Source: Solirubrobacterales bacterium
GTDB taxonomy: Bacteria > Actinomycetota > Thermoleophilia > Solirubrobacterales > Solirubrobacteraceae
Length of the DNA: 56,228 bases
Assembly (NCBI GenBank): GCA_003132505.1
Contig: PKXY01000042.1
Location: forward strand, 1,084-57,311
Reading direction: 5' to 3'
In this document: in pieces, positions 45,877 to 54,871 of the stretch
How the letters are laid out: the number at the start of each line of letters is the position of its first letter
Numbering within the stretch: position 1 is the first letter of the stretch
Notes under the pieces: generated by a model
Told to the model about the DNA's origin: nothing
What the model saw: the letters and a program-made list of their open reading frames with translations, nothing else
Databases searched by the model: none
Program-made: the position numbers and the translations under genes

Positions 45877-46323
45877 GTGCCGGGTGACCCAGAGATTCAT
45901 GTATCCAGGTCGCGCGACGTGCCCTCCGCTCCGGTCGGTGTGCGCTTTGAGTTGTTTGTCGATGACGTTGAAGCCACGATTCGCTTCTATCGAGCGAACC
46001 TGGGCTTGAGGCCGCCCGAGAATTACGACCCGGATGGTTACGTTCCGCTAAGCGCCGGCGCCGTGACGATTGGCGTTTCTCGCGCGACGAACCTCACGCC
46101 CGACCACTACTTCAGTCCCGAGCGGCTGGCGGGTCCGCGAGGTGTTGGCATCGAGATTGTGATCGAGGTGGACGACGTCGACCGCTACCACGCGTTGGCT
46201 GCGAGCTGGGCGGCGCGGCACGGCGGGGACGTCGAACCGCCGACAGATCAACCTTGGGGGCTCCGAGACTTCCGAATCGCCGACCCCGACGGCTACTACG
46301 TCCGCGTCACCTCACGTTCGTAG
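45877..46323 (+). CDS. VOC/glyoxalase-family protein
   Basis: 148 aa. VGVRFELFVDDVEATIRFYRANLGLRPPE opens the first beta-alpha-beta-beta-beta unit, and GVGIEIVIEVDDVDRYHALAASWAARHGGDVE with PWGLRDFRIADPDGYYVRVTS makes the second. Glu/Asp near the end is the usual metal position. Function could be isomerase, dioxygenase or antibiotic-binding. GTG 45877 from the -10 spacing; GTG codons inside are possible. Confidence 0.85.
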   Translation: MPGDPEIHVSRSRDVPSAPVGVRFELFVDDVEATIRFYRANLGLRPPENYDPDGYVPLSAGAVTIGVSRATNLTPDHYFSPERLAGPRGVGIEIVIEVDDVDRYHALAASWAARHGGDVEPPTDQPWGLRDFRIADPDGYYVRVTSRS

Positions 46324-46396
46324 CCCTGACGGCGCAACACCCAGCGTAGGACCCCGCCGAAACGGTCGCTCCGGCTCCCGCCCAGATCCGAGCACT

Positions 46397-46443
46397 CGGG
46401 TCGGGGTGTTCAGCCGAGGATTTCTTGGACGTCCTCGCGACCG
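46397..46443 (+). repeat. 47-nt dispersed direct repeat, copy 2
   Basis: Matches copy 1 at 42076 except for two adjacent bases (CC for GA). Upstream sequence on the minus strand differs, so only the last about 10 codons and the following bases are shared. Confidence 0.85.
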
Positions 46444-46506
46444 TGATCGGGATTACATCACTATGCCGCGGGGCTCTCGTTGAGTGGATCGGAGCGGCCC
46501 TCGAGG

Positions 46507-46535
46507 TTGACGATGGGGTTGCGGCGCTGTATATT
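46507..46535 (+). promoter_or_regulatory. Promoter of the LacI-family gene: TTGACG-N17-TATATT
   Basis: TTGACG (46507-46512) and TATATT (46530-46535) are spaced by 17 nt, the best full promoter in the window. The operator palindrome overlaps its -10 end. Confidence 0.8.
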
Positions 46536-46549
46536 GCAACCGGTTGCAA
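46534..46549. promoter_or_regulatory. LacI-type operator TTGCAACCGGTTGCAA
   Basis: A perfect 16-bp palindrome with central CG, of the LacI/GalR kind, covering the -10 and expected start of the regulator's own promoter. It predicts negative autoregulation. Confidence 0.9.
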
Positions 46550-46564
46550 ACGCCCGACACTCAA

Positions 46565-47560
46565 ATGAAGACGATCGCCGACCTGGCGCGCTTGGCAGGC
46601 GTCTCGAAGTCGACCGTCTCTCGCGCGCTGAACGACAGCCCGCTGATTGGCGGCGAGACGAGGCGGCGGATCCGCGCGATCGCGCGTGAGCATCGCTTCC
46701 AGATGAACGAGGCGGCTCGACGGCTGAGTCTCAAGCAGAGCCAGATCGTCGCGCTCGTGACGTACGCGTATCAGCCGGACTGGGCGGTTGCCGACGCGTT
46801 CTCGCTCGAGATCATGAGCGGTGTCTCGACTGGGCTGCACGCAAACGGCTATGACCTGCTCTTGATCCAGATCACGCCCAAGGACACCGAGTGGGTGGGA
46901 CGCTACCTGGGTTCCGGTCGCGCCGACGGCTTCATCGTGATGGCGGCAAGCTGCACCCAGCAGCACATCAGCACGCTTGTCGAGGCAAACGCGCCTTTCA
47001 TCATCTGGGGCAGCATGCCGGCGTCGCATGACTATTGCTCCGTTGATGGAGACAGCTTCGCCGGCGGTCGGACCGCGGCTGCCCACATGCTGCGATCCGG
47101 ACGAAGGCGCGTTGCGTTCATCGGCGGTCCTGCCCGAGCACGCGAGGTCCAGGAGCGATACCGCGGTTACTTGGCCGCGCTGCGGGAGGCCGGCACGCAA
47201 GCCGAGGACGCGCTCGTCGAATACGGCGACTACTCACCGGCCTCGGGAGCCGCGGCGATGCGCGCGCTGCTCGAGCGTGCAGGCGATCTAGACGGCGTCT
47301 TCGTCAGCAGTGACCTTATGGCGATTGCCGCGATCGAGGAGCTTCACGCCCAGGGCCGGCGTGTTCCCGAGGACGTCGCAGTCGTCGGCTACGACGATGT
47401 GTCGCTCGCTGCGCACAGCGACCCGCCGCTGACGACGATCCGCCAGAACGGGCCACTCGCGGGTCGGCTGCTGGCCGAGAACCTGGTCCAGAATCTGCGG
47501 ACCGGTGCCGTCACGAACGTCACCATCCCAGCGGATCTCGTCGTCAGAAAGTCCGCATAA
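46565..47560 (+). CDS. LacI-family transcriptional regulator
   Basis: 331 aa. MKTIADLARLAGVSKSTVSRALNDSPLIGGETRRRIRAIAREHRF is a complete LacI headpiece. It is followed by a hinge (NEAARRLSLKQSQIVALV) and a periplasmic-binding-type core (AFIGGPARAREVQERYRGYL, DGVFVSSDLMAIAAIEEL, VPEDVAVVGYDDVSLA). ATG 46565 is taken over an upstream TTG because it places the headpiece at residue 1. The core suggests a sugar-like effector. Its operator recurs 20 nt after its stop, before the DUF899 operon. Confidence 0.93.
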   Translation: MKTIADLARLAGVSKSTVSRALNDSPLIGGETRRRIRAIAREHRFQMNEAARRLSLKQSQIVALVTYAYQPDWAVADAFSLEIMSGVSTGLHANGYDLLLIQITPKDTEWVGRYLGSGRADGFIVMAASCTQQHISTLVEANAPFIIWGSMPASHDYCSVDGDSFAGGRTAAAHMLRSGRRRVAFIGGPARAREVQERYRGYLAALREAGTQAEDALVEYGDYSPASGAAAMRALLERAGDLDGVFVSSDLMAIAAIEELHAQGRRVPEDVAVVGYDDVSLAAHSDPPLTTIRQNGPLAGRLLAENLVQNLRTGAVTNVTIPADLVVRKSA

Positions 47561-47579
47561 CCCCTTTTTGCCCATGAAC

Positions 47580-47591
47580 GCAACCGGTTGC
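47580..47591. promoter_or_regulatory. Second LacI-type operator GCAACCGGTTGC
   Basis: Same 12-bp palindrome core as at 46536-46547 (with GCAA to its right also matching). It lies 23 nt before the small gene and DUF899 operon. Confidence 0.85.
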
Positions 47592-47614
47592 AACCGCGAT
47601 CAAGGAGTTCGCCG

Positions 47615-47860
47615 ATGACATTTCCCGCCACCCCCACGCAGCTCGCAGTCAACCAATCCGCGCCGCAGCGGCCGGTCTACGACATACCGCCGGTGATCAT
47701 GCGCTCGCGCCGCTTCGGGCGGATCCCGCGGCCCTACCTGCATCTCACTCGCGCGCGGCCAACGCAGCCGGCCGGTGGCTCGCACGAAGCGATCGCCTGC
47801 TACCGCGGCGCGGTGCTCGCGTCCGAGTGCCGGGTCCGCTTCGACGACAAGGAGTCATGA
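47615..47860 (+). CDS. Small protein of unknown function
   Basis: 81 aa. ATG preceded by AAGGAG at 7 nt. It is basic, Pro/Arg-rich (RSRRFGRIPRPYLHLTRARPTQPAGG), with no domain recognised. Its stop overlaps the next gene (TGATG). Likely controlled by the LacI-type regulator through the adjacent operator. Confidence 0.65.
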   Translation: MTFPATPTQLAVNQSAPQRPVYDIPPVIMRSRRFGRIPRPYLHLTRARPTQPAGGSHEAIACYRGAVLASECRVRFDDKES

Positions 47861-48597
47861 TGAGCCTTCCCGAGGTGACTTCACGGGAGCAGTGGCTGGC
47901 CGCGCGCAAGGAGCTCCTGGTACGCGAGAAGGAGCTCACGCGGTTGCGCGATGCGCTTAACACGGATCGCCGTCGTCTACCGATGGTGAGGATCGACAAG
48001 CCATACGTCTTCGACGGCCCCGGCGGCCGGACGACGCTGCTCGAGCTGTTCGGCGAGCACCGGCAGCTGATCGTCCAGCACTTCATGTTCGCGTCCGATT
48101 GGGAAGAGGGCTGTCCGAGCTGCTCGTCAACGGCTGACGAGATCGCGCCAGGCGTTCGCGCTCACCTCGAAGCGCGGAGCACGGCATTTGCAGTGATCGC
48201 GCGTGCGCCACTCGCGAAGATCGAGGCATACAGGGCGAAGCGGGGATGGTCGTTCCCGTTTTATTCGTCGTACGGGAGCGACTTCAACTACGACTTTCAC
48301 GTTAGCTTCGACGAGGCGATCGCGCCGCTCGAGTACAACTACCGCACCAACGAGGAGCTCGTGGCGGCCGGTCTCGACTGGCTCAAGGACGCAACAGAGA
48401 TGCCGGGGCTCAGCTGCTTCCTACGCAACGGCGATGACGTGTTCCACACCTACTCCGCCTATGCGCGCGGCACCGAGTCGACCGTTGCCACGTACCAGTT
48501 CATCGACATGACGGCGCTCGGTCGCCAGGAGGACTGGGAAGAGCCCAAGGGCCGGGGCGGCGAGGCCCGCGGCGCCGTCCCCGACTTCGCCGTCTGA
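47860..48597 (+). CDS. DUF899-family thioredoxin-like protein
   Basis: 245 aa. LPEVTSREQWLAARKELLVREKELTRLRDALN, LLELFGEHRQLIVQHFMFASDWEEGCPSCSS (Cys85-x2-Cys88), VIARAPLAKIEAYRAKRGWSFPFYSSYGSDFNYDFHVSFDE are the blocks of DUF899 (DUF899/AhpC-like). The CxxC may be redox-active, though the family has no proven function. ATG 47860 is preferred over 47857 because AAGGAG is 5 nt away. Confidence 0.88.
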   Translation: MSLPEVTSREQWLAARKELLVREKELTRLRDALNTDRRRLPMVRIDKPYVFDGPGGRTTLLELFGEHRQLIVQHFMFASDWEEGCPSCSSTADEIAPGVRAHLEARSTAFAVIARAPLAKIEAYRAKRGWSFPFYSSYGSDFNYDFHVSFDEAIAPLEYNYRTNEELVAAGLDWLKDATEMPGLSCFLRNGDDVFHTYSAYARGTESTVATYQFIDMTALGRQEDWEEPKGRGGEARGAVPDFAV

Positions 48598-48735
48598 ACT
48601 CGAACCACAACCGCGAAGACCCCGCCTCGGGCGGCCTCCAACGCAGCGTTCGCTGGTTCGGAACTCCGTCTCTTTCATCGATCCAGTCGCCTCCGGCGAC
48701 CTCTGTGCACAGCCATTGCCGCTCTCAGAGCCAAC

Positions 48736-50769
48736 CTACGAGCGATCCGCGACAGGTTCCTCCGTTGGGTCGGTGACCGCGATGTCGCTCTGTGTCGGGA
48801 TCCAGCGTCGCAGCGTCTCCATTAGCGTGGCGCGCCGAAGTGGTTTGCTGATGTAGTCGTCCATGCCGGCCCCAAGGCATTGCTCGACGGCGCCTACCAT
48901 CGCGTGGGCGGTCATCGCGATCACCGGCGTGTGGTGCCCGCCATTCTCGCGGCGGCGCAACTCGGCGGTTGCCTGGTAGCCGTCCATCATCGGCATCTGG
49001 CAGTCCATCAGGACCGCGTCGTAGTGACGCGTGGAGAGCATTTCGAGCGCCTGCACTCCGTCGCTCGCAACTTCGGTCTGGCAGCCGCAGGCCTTGAGCG
49101 TGCGCACGGCAACGATCTGGTTCACGAGACCGTCCTCGGCGACGAGCAGCCGTGGCGGCGTCAACCACTGCGGGCTAGCAGTCCCGGTGACGCCGACGAC
49201 ACCGGACGGTTGGCCGTTGACTGCGACCGCGGCGGGGAGCGGCAGCTCGATCCAGAAGGTGCTCCCGGCGCCCGGCACGCTGTGCACGCTGTGCACGCCG
49301 ATTGTCCCGCCCATGAGCTCAGTGAGTTCGCGTGCTATCGCGAGACCCAGGCCGGTGCCGCCGTACTTACGTGTTGTCGAGACGTCAGCCTGCGTGAACG
49401 GCTCGAATATCTGGTCGAGCTTCGACGGCTCGATCCCGATGCCGGTGTCGACCACCTCGATGCGTACGATCGTGTCGTCGTCGCCGCGTGGCTCAGCGCT
49501 GGCGCGCAGAATGACCGTGCCTTCGCTCGTGAACTTCACGGCGTTCGAGACCAGGTTCAGGATGACCTGGCGCAGGCGATGGCCGTCCCCGTGGACCTCT
49601 TCGGGCAGTGCGTCATCGACCTGGACATCGAGTTCAAGGCCTTTTACTCGCGCCTGCGCCGCCGCGGCGGCGCACGCGCCTCGGATGGTCTCGCGCAAGC
49701 AAAAGTCGGACAGCTCGATCTCGAGGTGCCCGGCCTCGATCTTCGAGATGTCGAGGATGTCGTTGACGAGCTGCAGCATCAGCTCGCCAGATTTGGCCAC
49801 TTGCTCGGCGAGCGACCGCTCGTCGTCGTCGAGCCCGCAGTCGAGTAGCAGCTCGGTCATCCCGATCACGCCATTCATCGGGTTGCGGATCTCGTGGCTG
49901 ATGTTGGCCAAGAACGCCGACTTCATGTTCGATGCCTCAACCGCCGCATCAAGCGCAGCCGCAAGCTCGGCAGCCACCCGGTTACGCTCAGTCACGTTCA
50001 GGCAGAGCGCTAGCCGGCAAGCGCGCTCATCGATGATGACATCGTCTCCGCTGACCTCGACATCGATGACGGTCCCGTCCTTGTATTGATGTCGCCACTG
50101 CTGTGCCCCTCCCGAAGAGCCAAGAGACTGCGGGAGCTCGACATCGCCGGCGGCCTCGGCTGGCATCAGGTCATTGATCGTCATCGCTAGGAGCTCTTCG
50201 CCCGTATAGCCGTACGCCGCGATGGCGCTGTTGCTGACGGCGATGATCTGCAGTGTGTCGCGGTCGTAGGCGAACATCGGTTGCGGGTTGTGTTCGAACA
50301 GCGAGCGGTATTGCGCCTCCCTGGCCGCGAGAGCCTGTTCGGCTTCGATCTGCGCGGTGATGTTGCGAGCGATCCCCCAAGTGCCAACGATGTTCCCGCG
50401 GTCGTCGCGCAGCGGCAACTTGGTTGTGCTCGCCCACCCGTCCGGGCGACCGTCGGCGAACGTCTCGCGTTCGAGCTTCGCGACCATCGACTCGCCGGTC
50501 TCGATGATGCGCCGCTCATCGGCGAGCGCCTCGCCCGCGTGCAGCTCGGTGAAAAAATCGGAGTCCGTCTTTCCGATCGCCTCCTCCGGCGGTCCGTGAT
50601 GTCCGACAGCGCGACGCCAGCCGTCGCTGACAAGCAGGAGGCGACTCTCGCGGTCCTTGAAGAACAGAATCTCCTCGCTGCTCGAGAGCAGGTTGTCCAT
50701 GCAGAGACGCTTGATCTCTTCTGCAGGGAGATCGCTCGAAGCGGGGCGATACTGGGAGCCGTACAACAC
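48736..50769 (-). CDS. Hybrid sensor histidine kinase (PAS-PAS-HisKA-HATPase-REC)
   Basis: 677 aa without membrane segments, so a cytosolic sensor. PAS domains are at about residues 25-140 and 150-270. Then comes the dimerisation/phosphoacceptor ANISHEIRNPMNG with His292, the ATPase N box at 405-413, G1 DTGIG (441-445) and G2 GGTGLGL (470-476). The C-terminal receiver has AEDGLVN, phosphoacceptor Asp589 (LMDCQMPMMDGYQA) and ISKPL. It is of the BarA/hybrid type needing an HPt partner, which is not in the window. The start is GTG or the adjacent TTG 50766, both near GGAGG. Confidence 0.93.
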   Translation of the reverse strand: MLYGSQYRPASSDLPAEEIKRLCMDNLLSSSEEILFFKDRESRLLLVSDGWRRAVGHHGPPEEAIGKTDSDFFTELHAGEALADERRIIETGESMVAKLERETFADGRPDGWASTTKLPLRDDRGNIVGTWGIARNITAQIEAEQALAAREAQYRSLFEHNPQPMFAYDRDTLQIIAVSNSAIAAYGYTGEELLAMTINDLMPAEAAGDVELPQSLGSSGGAQQWRHQYKDGTVIDVEVSGDDVIIDERACRLALCLNVTERNRVAAELAAALDAAVEASNMKSAFLANISHEIRNPMNGVIGMTELLLDCGLDDDERSLAEQVAKSGELMLQLVNDILDISKIEAGHLEIELSDFCLRETIRGACAAAAAQARVKGLELDVQVDDALPEEVHGDGHRLRQVILNLVSNAVKFTSEGTVILRASAEPRGDDDTIVRIEVVDTGIGIEPSKLDQIFEPFTQADVSTTRKYGGTGLGLAIARELTELMGGTIGVHSVHSVPGAGSTFWIELPLPAAVAVNGQPSGVVGVTGTASPQWLTPPRLLVAEDGLVNQIVAVRTLKACGCQTEVASDGVQALEMLSTRHYDAVLMDCQMPMMDGYQATAELRRRENGGHHTPVIAMTAHAMVGAVEQCLGAGMDDYISKPLRRATLMETLRRWIPTQSDIAVTDPTEEPVADRS

Positions 50770-51110
50770 AACCTCCGGGAACTAGCTAGGAGTACCCGTA
50801 TGTATCGGCCTCGGCGGCAGTAACGGTTAGCCGGCCTGATCGCGACCGGCAGGATCTGCGCGATCGAGTCGACATCTTCGATGCGGTTCATCTCGTCCGG
50901 GCTCGGCTGAAATTCGCGGTCCGGGTAGATAGAAGGCGCGCTCAGGCGCGTGGCCTTCGGCGAACTCTCGGGGCGGTTGCGTGCGCTGGGGTCAGTCGAC
51001 CCGTACAGACCAATCCTTGCTCACGCAAGAATCGGTCCCGAAACCGGTCCCGAACTCCGCAAATATCGCCGCGCGTCAGCGCCTCATGACGCCTGGCGAG
51101 TGGCCATGTA
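50770..51110. other. Intergenic region with a start-less open frame
   Basis: 341 nt between DeoR and kinase genes. On the minus strand about 45 codons read plausibly (SIYPDREFQPSPDEMNRIEDV and so on) but lack a start other than ATG 50891 and run into the kinase gene out of frame. It could be a gene remnant. A CTTGC-TCAC-GCAAG hairpin lies near 51019. Confidence 0.4.
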
Positions 51111-51908
51111 TCAGACCTCGGTGACCGCGACGCCGGCGGATTCGAGGATCGCTACGCCGTCCAACGGCGGGTCAGCTAGCCAGGCGTTGTCGACATTGCG
51201 GGCGTGAGCGACCACATTGAGGCCGCGCTCGCCGAACTTCTGCGCATCGGCCACGAGGACGACAGTGCGCGCGCGGCTGATCATCGCACGCTTGACCTCT
51301 GACTCGAGCGGGTCGGGGTCGGTCAGAGAGCCGTCGGCTTCGATCCCTTTGACCGAGAAGACGACGCGGTCGACGTAAAACCCCTGGATCGCGCGAACCG
51401 TGTCGGCACCGACGAGCGAGCGCGTCAGCTTGCGGAAGTTGCCGCCGAGTCCGATCAGGTCGAGGTCCGAGGCGCCGCCCTTGCCGACGATGTTCATGAC
51501 CGGCACCGAGTTTGTGAGGATCGTTGCGCTCAGACCCGTCTCGATCATCTCCCGCACGATGTAATACGCCGAGCTGGAGGAGTCGATGAACACCGTCTCG
51601 CGCGGGCCGAGGGTTGCGACGACCGCGGCCGCGATCCGGCGCTTGGCCTCGACACCGTGACCGAGGCGACTGTCGAAGGAGTCCTCGTGCGCAGCGAGAT
51701 CTGGGAGCACGGCGCCACCGTGTGTGCGGCGCGCGTAGCCGGCCTCGGCGAGCAGTGCCAGATCGCGCCGCGCCGTCATCGGCGACACGTTGAACAGCTC
51801 CTCGACGGTCCCGACGGTCACGCTGCCGCGCTGGCGTAGCTCCTCGAGAATTTGACGTCGTCGCTCGGCGGGAACGACGTCTCGTCTGCCTGGCGCGACG
51901 TCACTCAT
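51111..51908 (-). CDS. DeoR-family transcriptional regulator
   Basis: 265 aa. PAERRRQILEELRQRGSVTVGTVEELFNVSPMTARRDLALLAEAGYARRTHGGAVL is the DeoR HTH. The sugar-phosphate-binding domain shows VFIDSSSSAYYIV, TNSVPVMNIV, DLDLIGLGGNFRKLTRSLVG and VVLVADAQKFGERGLN. It lies 120 nt after lutC on the same strand and probably controls the lut/rhaEW genes; DeoR-type regulators control rhamnose genes in some Gram-positives. The ATG has no clear Shine-Dalgarno. Confidence 0.9.
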   Translation of the reverse strand: MSDVAPGRRDVVPAERRRQILEELRQRGSVTVGTVEELFNVSPMTARRDLALLAEAGYARRTHGGAVLPDLAAHEDSFDSRLGHGVEAKRRIAAAVVATLGPRETVFIDSSSSAYYIVREMIETGLSATILTNSVPVMNIVGKGGASDLDLIGLGGNFRKLTRSLVGADTVRAIQGFYVDRVVFSVKGIEADGSLTDPDPLESEVKRAMISRARTVVLVADAQKFGERGLNVVAHARNVDNAWLADPPLDGVAILESAGVAVTEV

Positions 51909-52028
51909 TACGGCTCAGCGGCGTGTTTCGATCGTCTGTTATCGCGTAACGGGAGCCGCAGATGTCGGCCTTCCCGGGCCACAAGCCTACACGGGAACTG
52001 TGTCTGCAGCCCGAACATCCCCGCCGTC

Positions 52029-52697
52029 TCATGTCACGATCACGACCTCCAGCCGGCGCGGTCCGTGCACTCCCTCGACACGCTGAAGCTCGATGTCCGA
52101 GGTCGCCGAGGGTCCCGAGATCAGCGTCAGTGGACCGCCTGACTCGCGCACCGTGTCGCCGAGCTGCTCGATCGCCTCCGGGACGCTCGCGACAATCTGG
52201 CGCTCCCGCACAACGCAAATGTGCAAGTCTGGCAGCAATGTCAGCGCGCGGCGCCCTTGGCCGGCACCGCCGTCGAGGACGATTGTGCCGGTCTCGGCGA
52301 TCGCCAGCGCGCACCCTGTCAGCGCGCCGCCCGCACCGTCGAGCCGGCGCAGTGACAGCCGTGGGTGGTCGGGCTGGCACTCGATCCCCGTCGGGCGCCA
52401 GTTCTCTGGCAGGTCGGTGGGGATTACGAGCGATGCGGTGCCGTGCCTCCGGCACGCGGCTTCGATCGCCCGGCGGAGCGCGGCGCCGTCGCGTGCGACG
52501 CGCGTGACGCGAGCGCTGTATGCGCCGCAGCGTTCGGCGAACAGGTCGGCGACGGCCTGCGGATTGTCGTCGCCACTGCGGTTGTAGCGGGCGGCGTCGT
52601 CGTCGTCCTGCAGCTCGTCCCAGGTGGCCGGCTCGGCGACCGGCACGTCGACGAGCGCGACGCGAATCCGTCCGAGAATCGTCTCACGCGCGCTCAT
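52029..52697 (-). CDS. lutC: Lactate utilization protein LutC
   Basis: 222 aa LUD-domain protein, third component of the LutABC L-lactate oxidase complex. LVIPTDLPENWRP, GCALAIAETGTIVLDGGAGQGRRALTLLPDLHICVVRERQIVASVPEAI are the LUD blocks. It overlaps lutB (ATGA). The N terminus SARETILGRIRVAL is typical LutC/YkgG. Confidence 0.93.
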   Translation of the reverse strand: MSARETILGRIRVALVDVPVAEPATWDELQDDDDAARYNRSGDDNPQAVADLFAERCGAYSARVTRVARDGAALRRAIEAACRRHGTASLVIPTDLPENWRPTGIECQPDHPRLSLRRLDGAGGALTGCALAIAETGTIVLDGGAGQGRRALTLLPDLHICVVRERQIVASVPEAIEQLGDTVRESGGPLTLISGPSATSDIELQRVEGVHGPRRLEVVIVT

Positions 52698-54124
52698 GGC
52701 CGCTCAGCCTTCCGCCTTTCGGCCCGCTCGCGCTCTCGCCACCACTCGCGGAACGTCTCCGGCGCCGGCGCCGGCAGGTCGCGGACGGTCTGCCAGCGCG
52801 CGAGCGGACCCGGCAGGCGGCGGGCGATCCGTCCGTCGCGCACGAACGGGCGGCTGATCGCGCGCGCAACCCGCTGTGCGCGCTCGTAGCGGCTTCGACT
52901 CGCGAATACACGCGCAAGCATGCGCATCGCCTGTGCCTCGCCGGGATCGCCGGAGTTCGGCACCTCGCGGGTCACTCGTCCACGCAAGTGCACGAGGATC
53001 GTCGGGATGTCGATCTTGACCGGGCAGACCTCGTAACAGGCGCCGCACAGCGACGAGGCCCAGGGGAGCGAGGTGCCGCTGCGAAACTCGCTCAGCTGCG
53101 GCGTCAGGATCGCGCCGATCGGGCCGGGATAGGTCGACTCGTAGGCATGGCCACCGGTGCGCTCGTAGACCGGGCAGACGTTGAGGCAGGCAGAGCAGCG
53201 GATGCAATTGAGCGCCTCGCGGCCGATCTGGTCTGCAAGCGTCGCGCTGCGCCCGGCATCGAGCAGCACGAGGTGGAACGCGCGTGGCCCGTCGCCCGGC
53301 GTGACGCCCGTCCACAGTGAGGAGTACGGGTTCATCCGCTCTGCTGTCGAGGAGCGCGGCAGCAGCTGCAGCATCACGCCAAGGTCGGCGAAACGCGGCA
53401 GGACCTTCTCGATTCCCATGACAGTGATCAGTGTGTGCGGCAGCGTCGTGCACATCCGTCCGTTGCCCTCCGACTCAACCACGCAGATCGTCCCGGTCTC
53501 GGCTACCGCGAAGTTGGCGCCGCTGATCGCTACGCGCGCCGAGAGGAACTTTCGGCGTAGGTGGCGTCGCGCGGCCTCGGCAAGTTGCGCAGGCTCGTCG
53601 GTGAGCCCGGCCGTGCCCGGCAGCTCGCGCCGAAAGAGTTCGCGTATCTCGCCTCGATTGCGGTGGATCGCCGGAACCAGGATGTGCGATGAACGGTCGT
53701 GTGACAGCTGGACGATCAGCTCGGCCAGGTCCGTCTCGATCGCGGTGATCCCGCGCCCTTCGAGCGCCGCATTCAGCCCGATTTCATCCGTCGCCATCGA
53801 CTTGACCTTGACCACTTCGTTGGCACCGGTCGACGCGATCAGCTCGCCGACGATCCTGTTTGCCTCGCCGGCGTCGCGCGCCCAGTGAACCTGGCCACCG
53901 GCCCGCACCACCGACTCTTCGAGGGTCGCGAGGTGCACGTGGAGATGGCGCATCGTGCGATCCTTGATCCGCCGGCCTGCCTCGCGCAGCTGCTCCCAAT
54001 CGTCGAGCTCGGCCACCACGCGTGCGCGCTTGTCGCGAATCGTGTGCGTTGCATGTCGCATGTTTGCGCGCAGCTGCGAGTCGGCCAGCGCCGGACGCGC
54101 CGCGGCTTCGAAGTCGTTGCTCAC
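52694..54124 (-). CDS. lutB: Lactate utilization protein LutB (iron-sulfur)
   Basis: 476 aa. N-terminal LUD domain (VVKVKSMATDEIGLNAALEGRGI, ISGANFAVAETGTICVVESEGNGRM), then two 4Fe-4S ferredoxin motifs NCIRCSACLNVCPVY and CGACYEVCPVKI. It transfers electrons from lactate oxidation with LutA and LutC. GTG 54124 overlaps the lutA stop by 4 nt (GTGA). An open frame continues upstream in this frame but lies inside lutA. Confidence 0.95.
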   Translation of the reverse strand: MSNDFEAAARPALADSQLRANMRHATHTIRDKRARVVAELDDWEQLREAGRRIKDRTMRHLHVHLATLEESVVRAGGQVHWARDAGEANRIVGELIASTGANEVVKVKSMATDEIGLNAALEGRGITAIETDLAELIVQLSHDRSSHILVPAIHRNRGEIRELFRRELPGTAGLTDEPAQLAEAARRHLRRKFLSARVAISGANFAVAETGTICVVESEGNGRMCTTLPHTLITVMGIEKVLPRFADLGVMLQLLPRSSTAERMNPYSSLWTGVTPGDGPRAFHLVLLDAGRSATLADQIGREALNCIRCSACLNVCPVYERTGGHAYESTYPGPIGAILTPQLSEFRSGTSLPWASSLCGACYEVCPVKIDIPTILVHLRGRVTREVPNSGDPGEAQAMRMLARVFASRSRYERAQRVARAISRPFVRDGRIARRLPGPLARWQTVRDLPAPAPETFREWWRERERAERRKAERP

Positions 54125-54861
54125 TGATCTTCCTGCGAGGCCAGGATCTCGGCGAGATGTACGGTGCGAACCCCGGCACGCTGGCGCGAGAGACCGCCGC
54201 CGATCTGCATCAAGCAGGAGGAGTCGAGGGCGGTGCAGACCTCGGCGCCCGTGTCGAGGATCGCGCGCAGTTTGTCGGTCAACATCGCCGCCGACGTGTC
54301 GGCGTTCTTGACCGCGAACGTGCCACCGAAGCCGCAACACGACTCGGCCTCTCCGAGCTCGATCAGGTCGATCCCACGGACGGCCCGCAATAGCCGCAGC
54401 GGCGCATCGCCGACGTGCAGCAAGCGCAGCGAGTGACAGGTCGGGTGGTAGGTGACGCGATGGGGGTAGTAGGCGCCGACATCTTCGATCCCAAGCTCGT
54501 TGACGAGCAGCTGCGACAGCTCGAAGACGCGGGGCGTGAGCCCTGCGACCGCGTTAGTCAGCTGATCGTCGCCCGAGCTCGCGGCAAGGCGTGGATACTG
54601 GTCTCTAACCATCGCCGCGCATGAGCCCGACGGCGCAACGACCGCGTCGAACTCATCGCTCCCGAACGTCGCGACGAAGCGGCGGGCCAGACCTCTGGCT
54701 TGGGCCTCGTAGCCAGAGTTTGAGTGCATCTGCCCGCAACACGTCTGCTCCTGGGGAAACGCAACGCTATGGCCAAGCCGCTCCAATACGCGCACTGTCG
54801 CGATCGCTGCGCCCGGGAACAGCGTGTCGCCTAGGCAGGTCGCAAAGAGTGCGATGCGCAC
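54121..54861 (-). CDS. lutA: Lactate utilization protein LutA (CCG-domain, Fe-S oxidoreductase)
   Basis: 246 aa. Two Cys-rich CCG domains: EQTCCGQMHSNSGY and ESCCGFGGTFAVK, with YHPTCHSLR and SSCLMQI adding the other cysteines. It holds the non-cubane iron-sulfur centre in the glycolate/lactate oxidase and heterodisulfide reductase family. GTG 54861 begins 10 nt after the RhaEW-type gene, so all four genes form one operon. Confidence 0.95.
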   Translation of the reverse strand: MRIALFATCLGDTLFPGAAIATVRVLERLGHSVAFPQEQTCCGQMHSNSGYEAQARGLARRFVATFGSDEFDAVVAPSGSCAAMVRDQYPRLAASSGDDQLTNAVAGLTPRVFELSQLLVNELGIEDVGAYYPHRVTYHPTCHSLRLLHVGDAPLRLLRAVRGIDLIELGEAESCCGFGGTFAVKNADTSAAMLTDKLRAILDTGAEVCTALDSSCLMQIGGGLSRQRAGVRTVHLAEILASQEDQ

Positions 54862-54871
54862 TGGTGCGCGC

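Noticed and set aside
42076-46443. Insertion sequence or integron bounded by the 47-nt repeats
   Set aside because: No transposase or integrase is present between the copies, and no terminal inverted repeat or target duplication is evident.
50187-50891. 234-codon minus-strand ORF starting MNRIEDVD
   Set aside because: It continues out of frame through the hybrid kinase; only the first ~30 codons are outside that gene.
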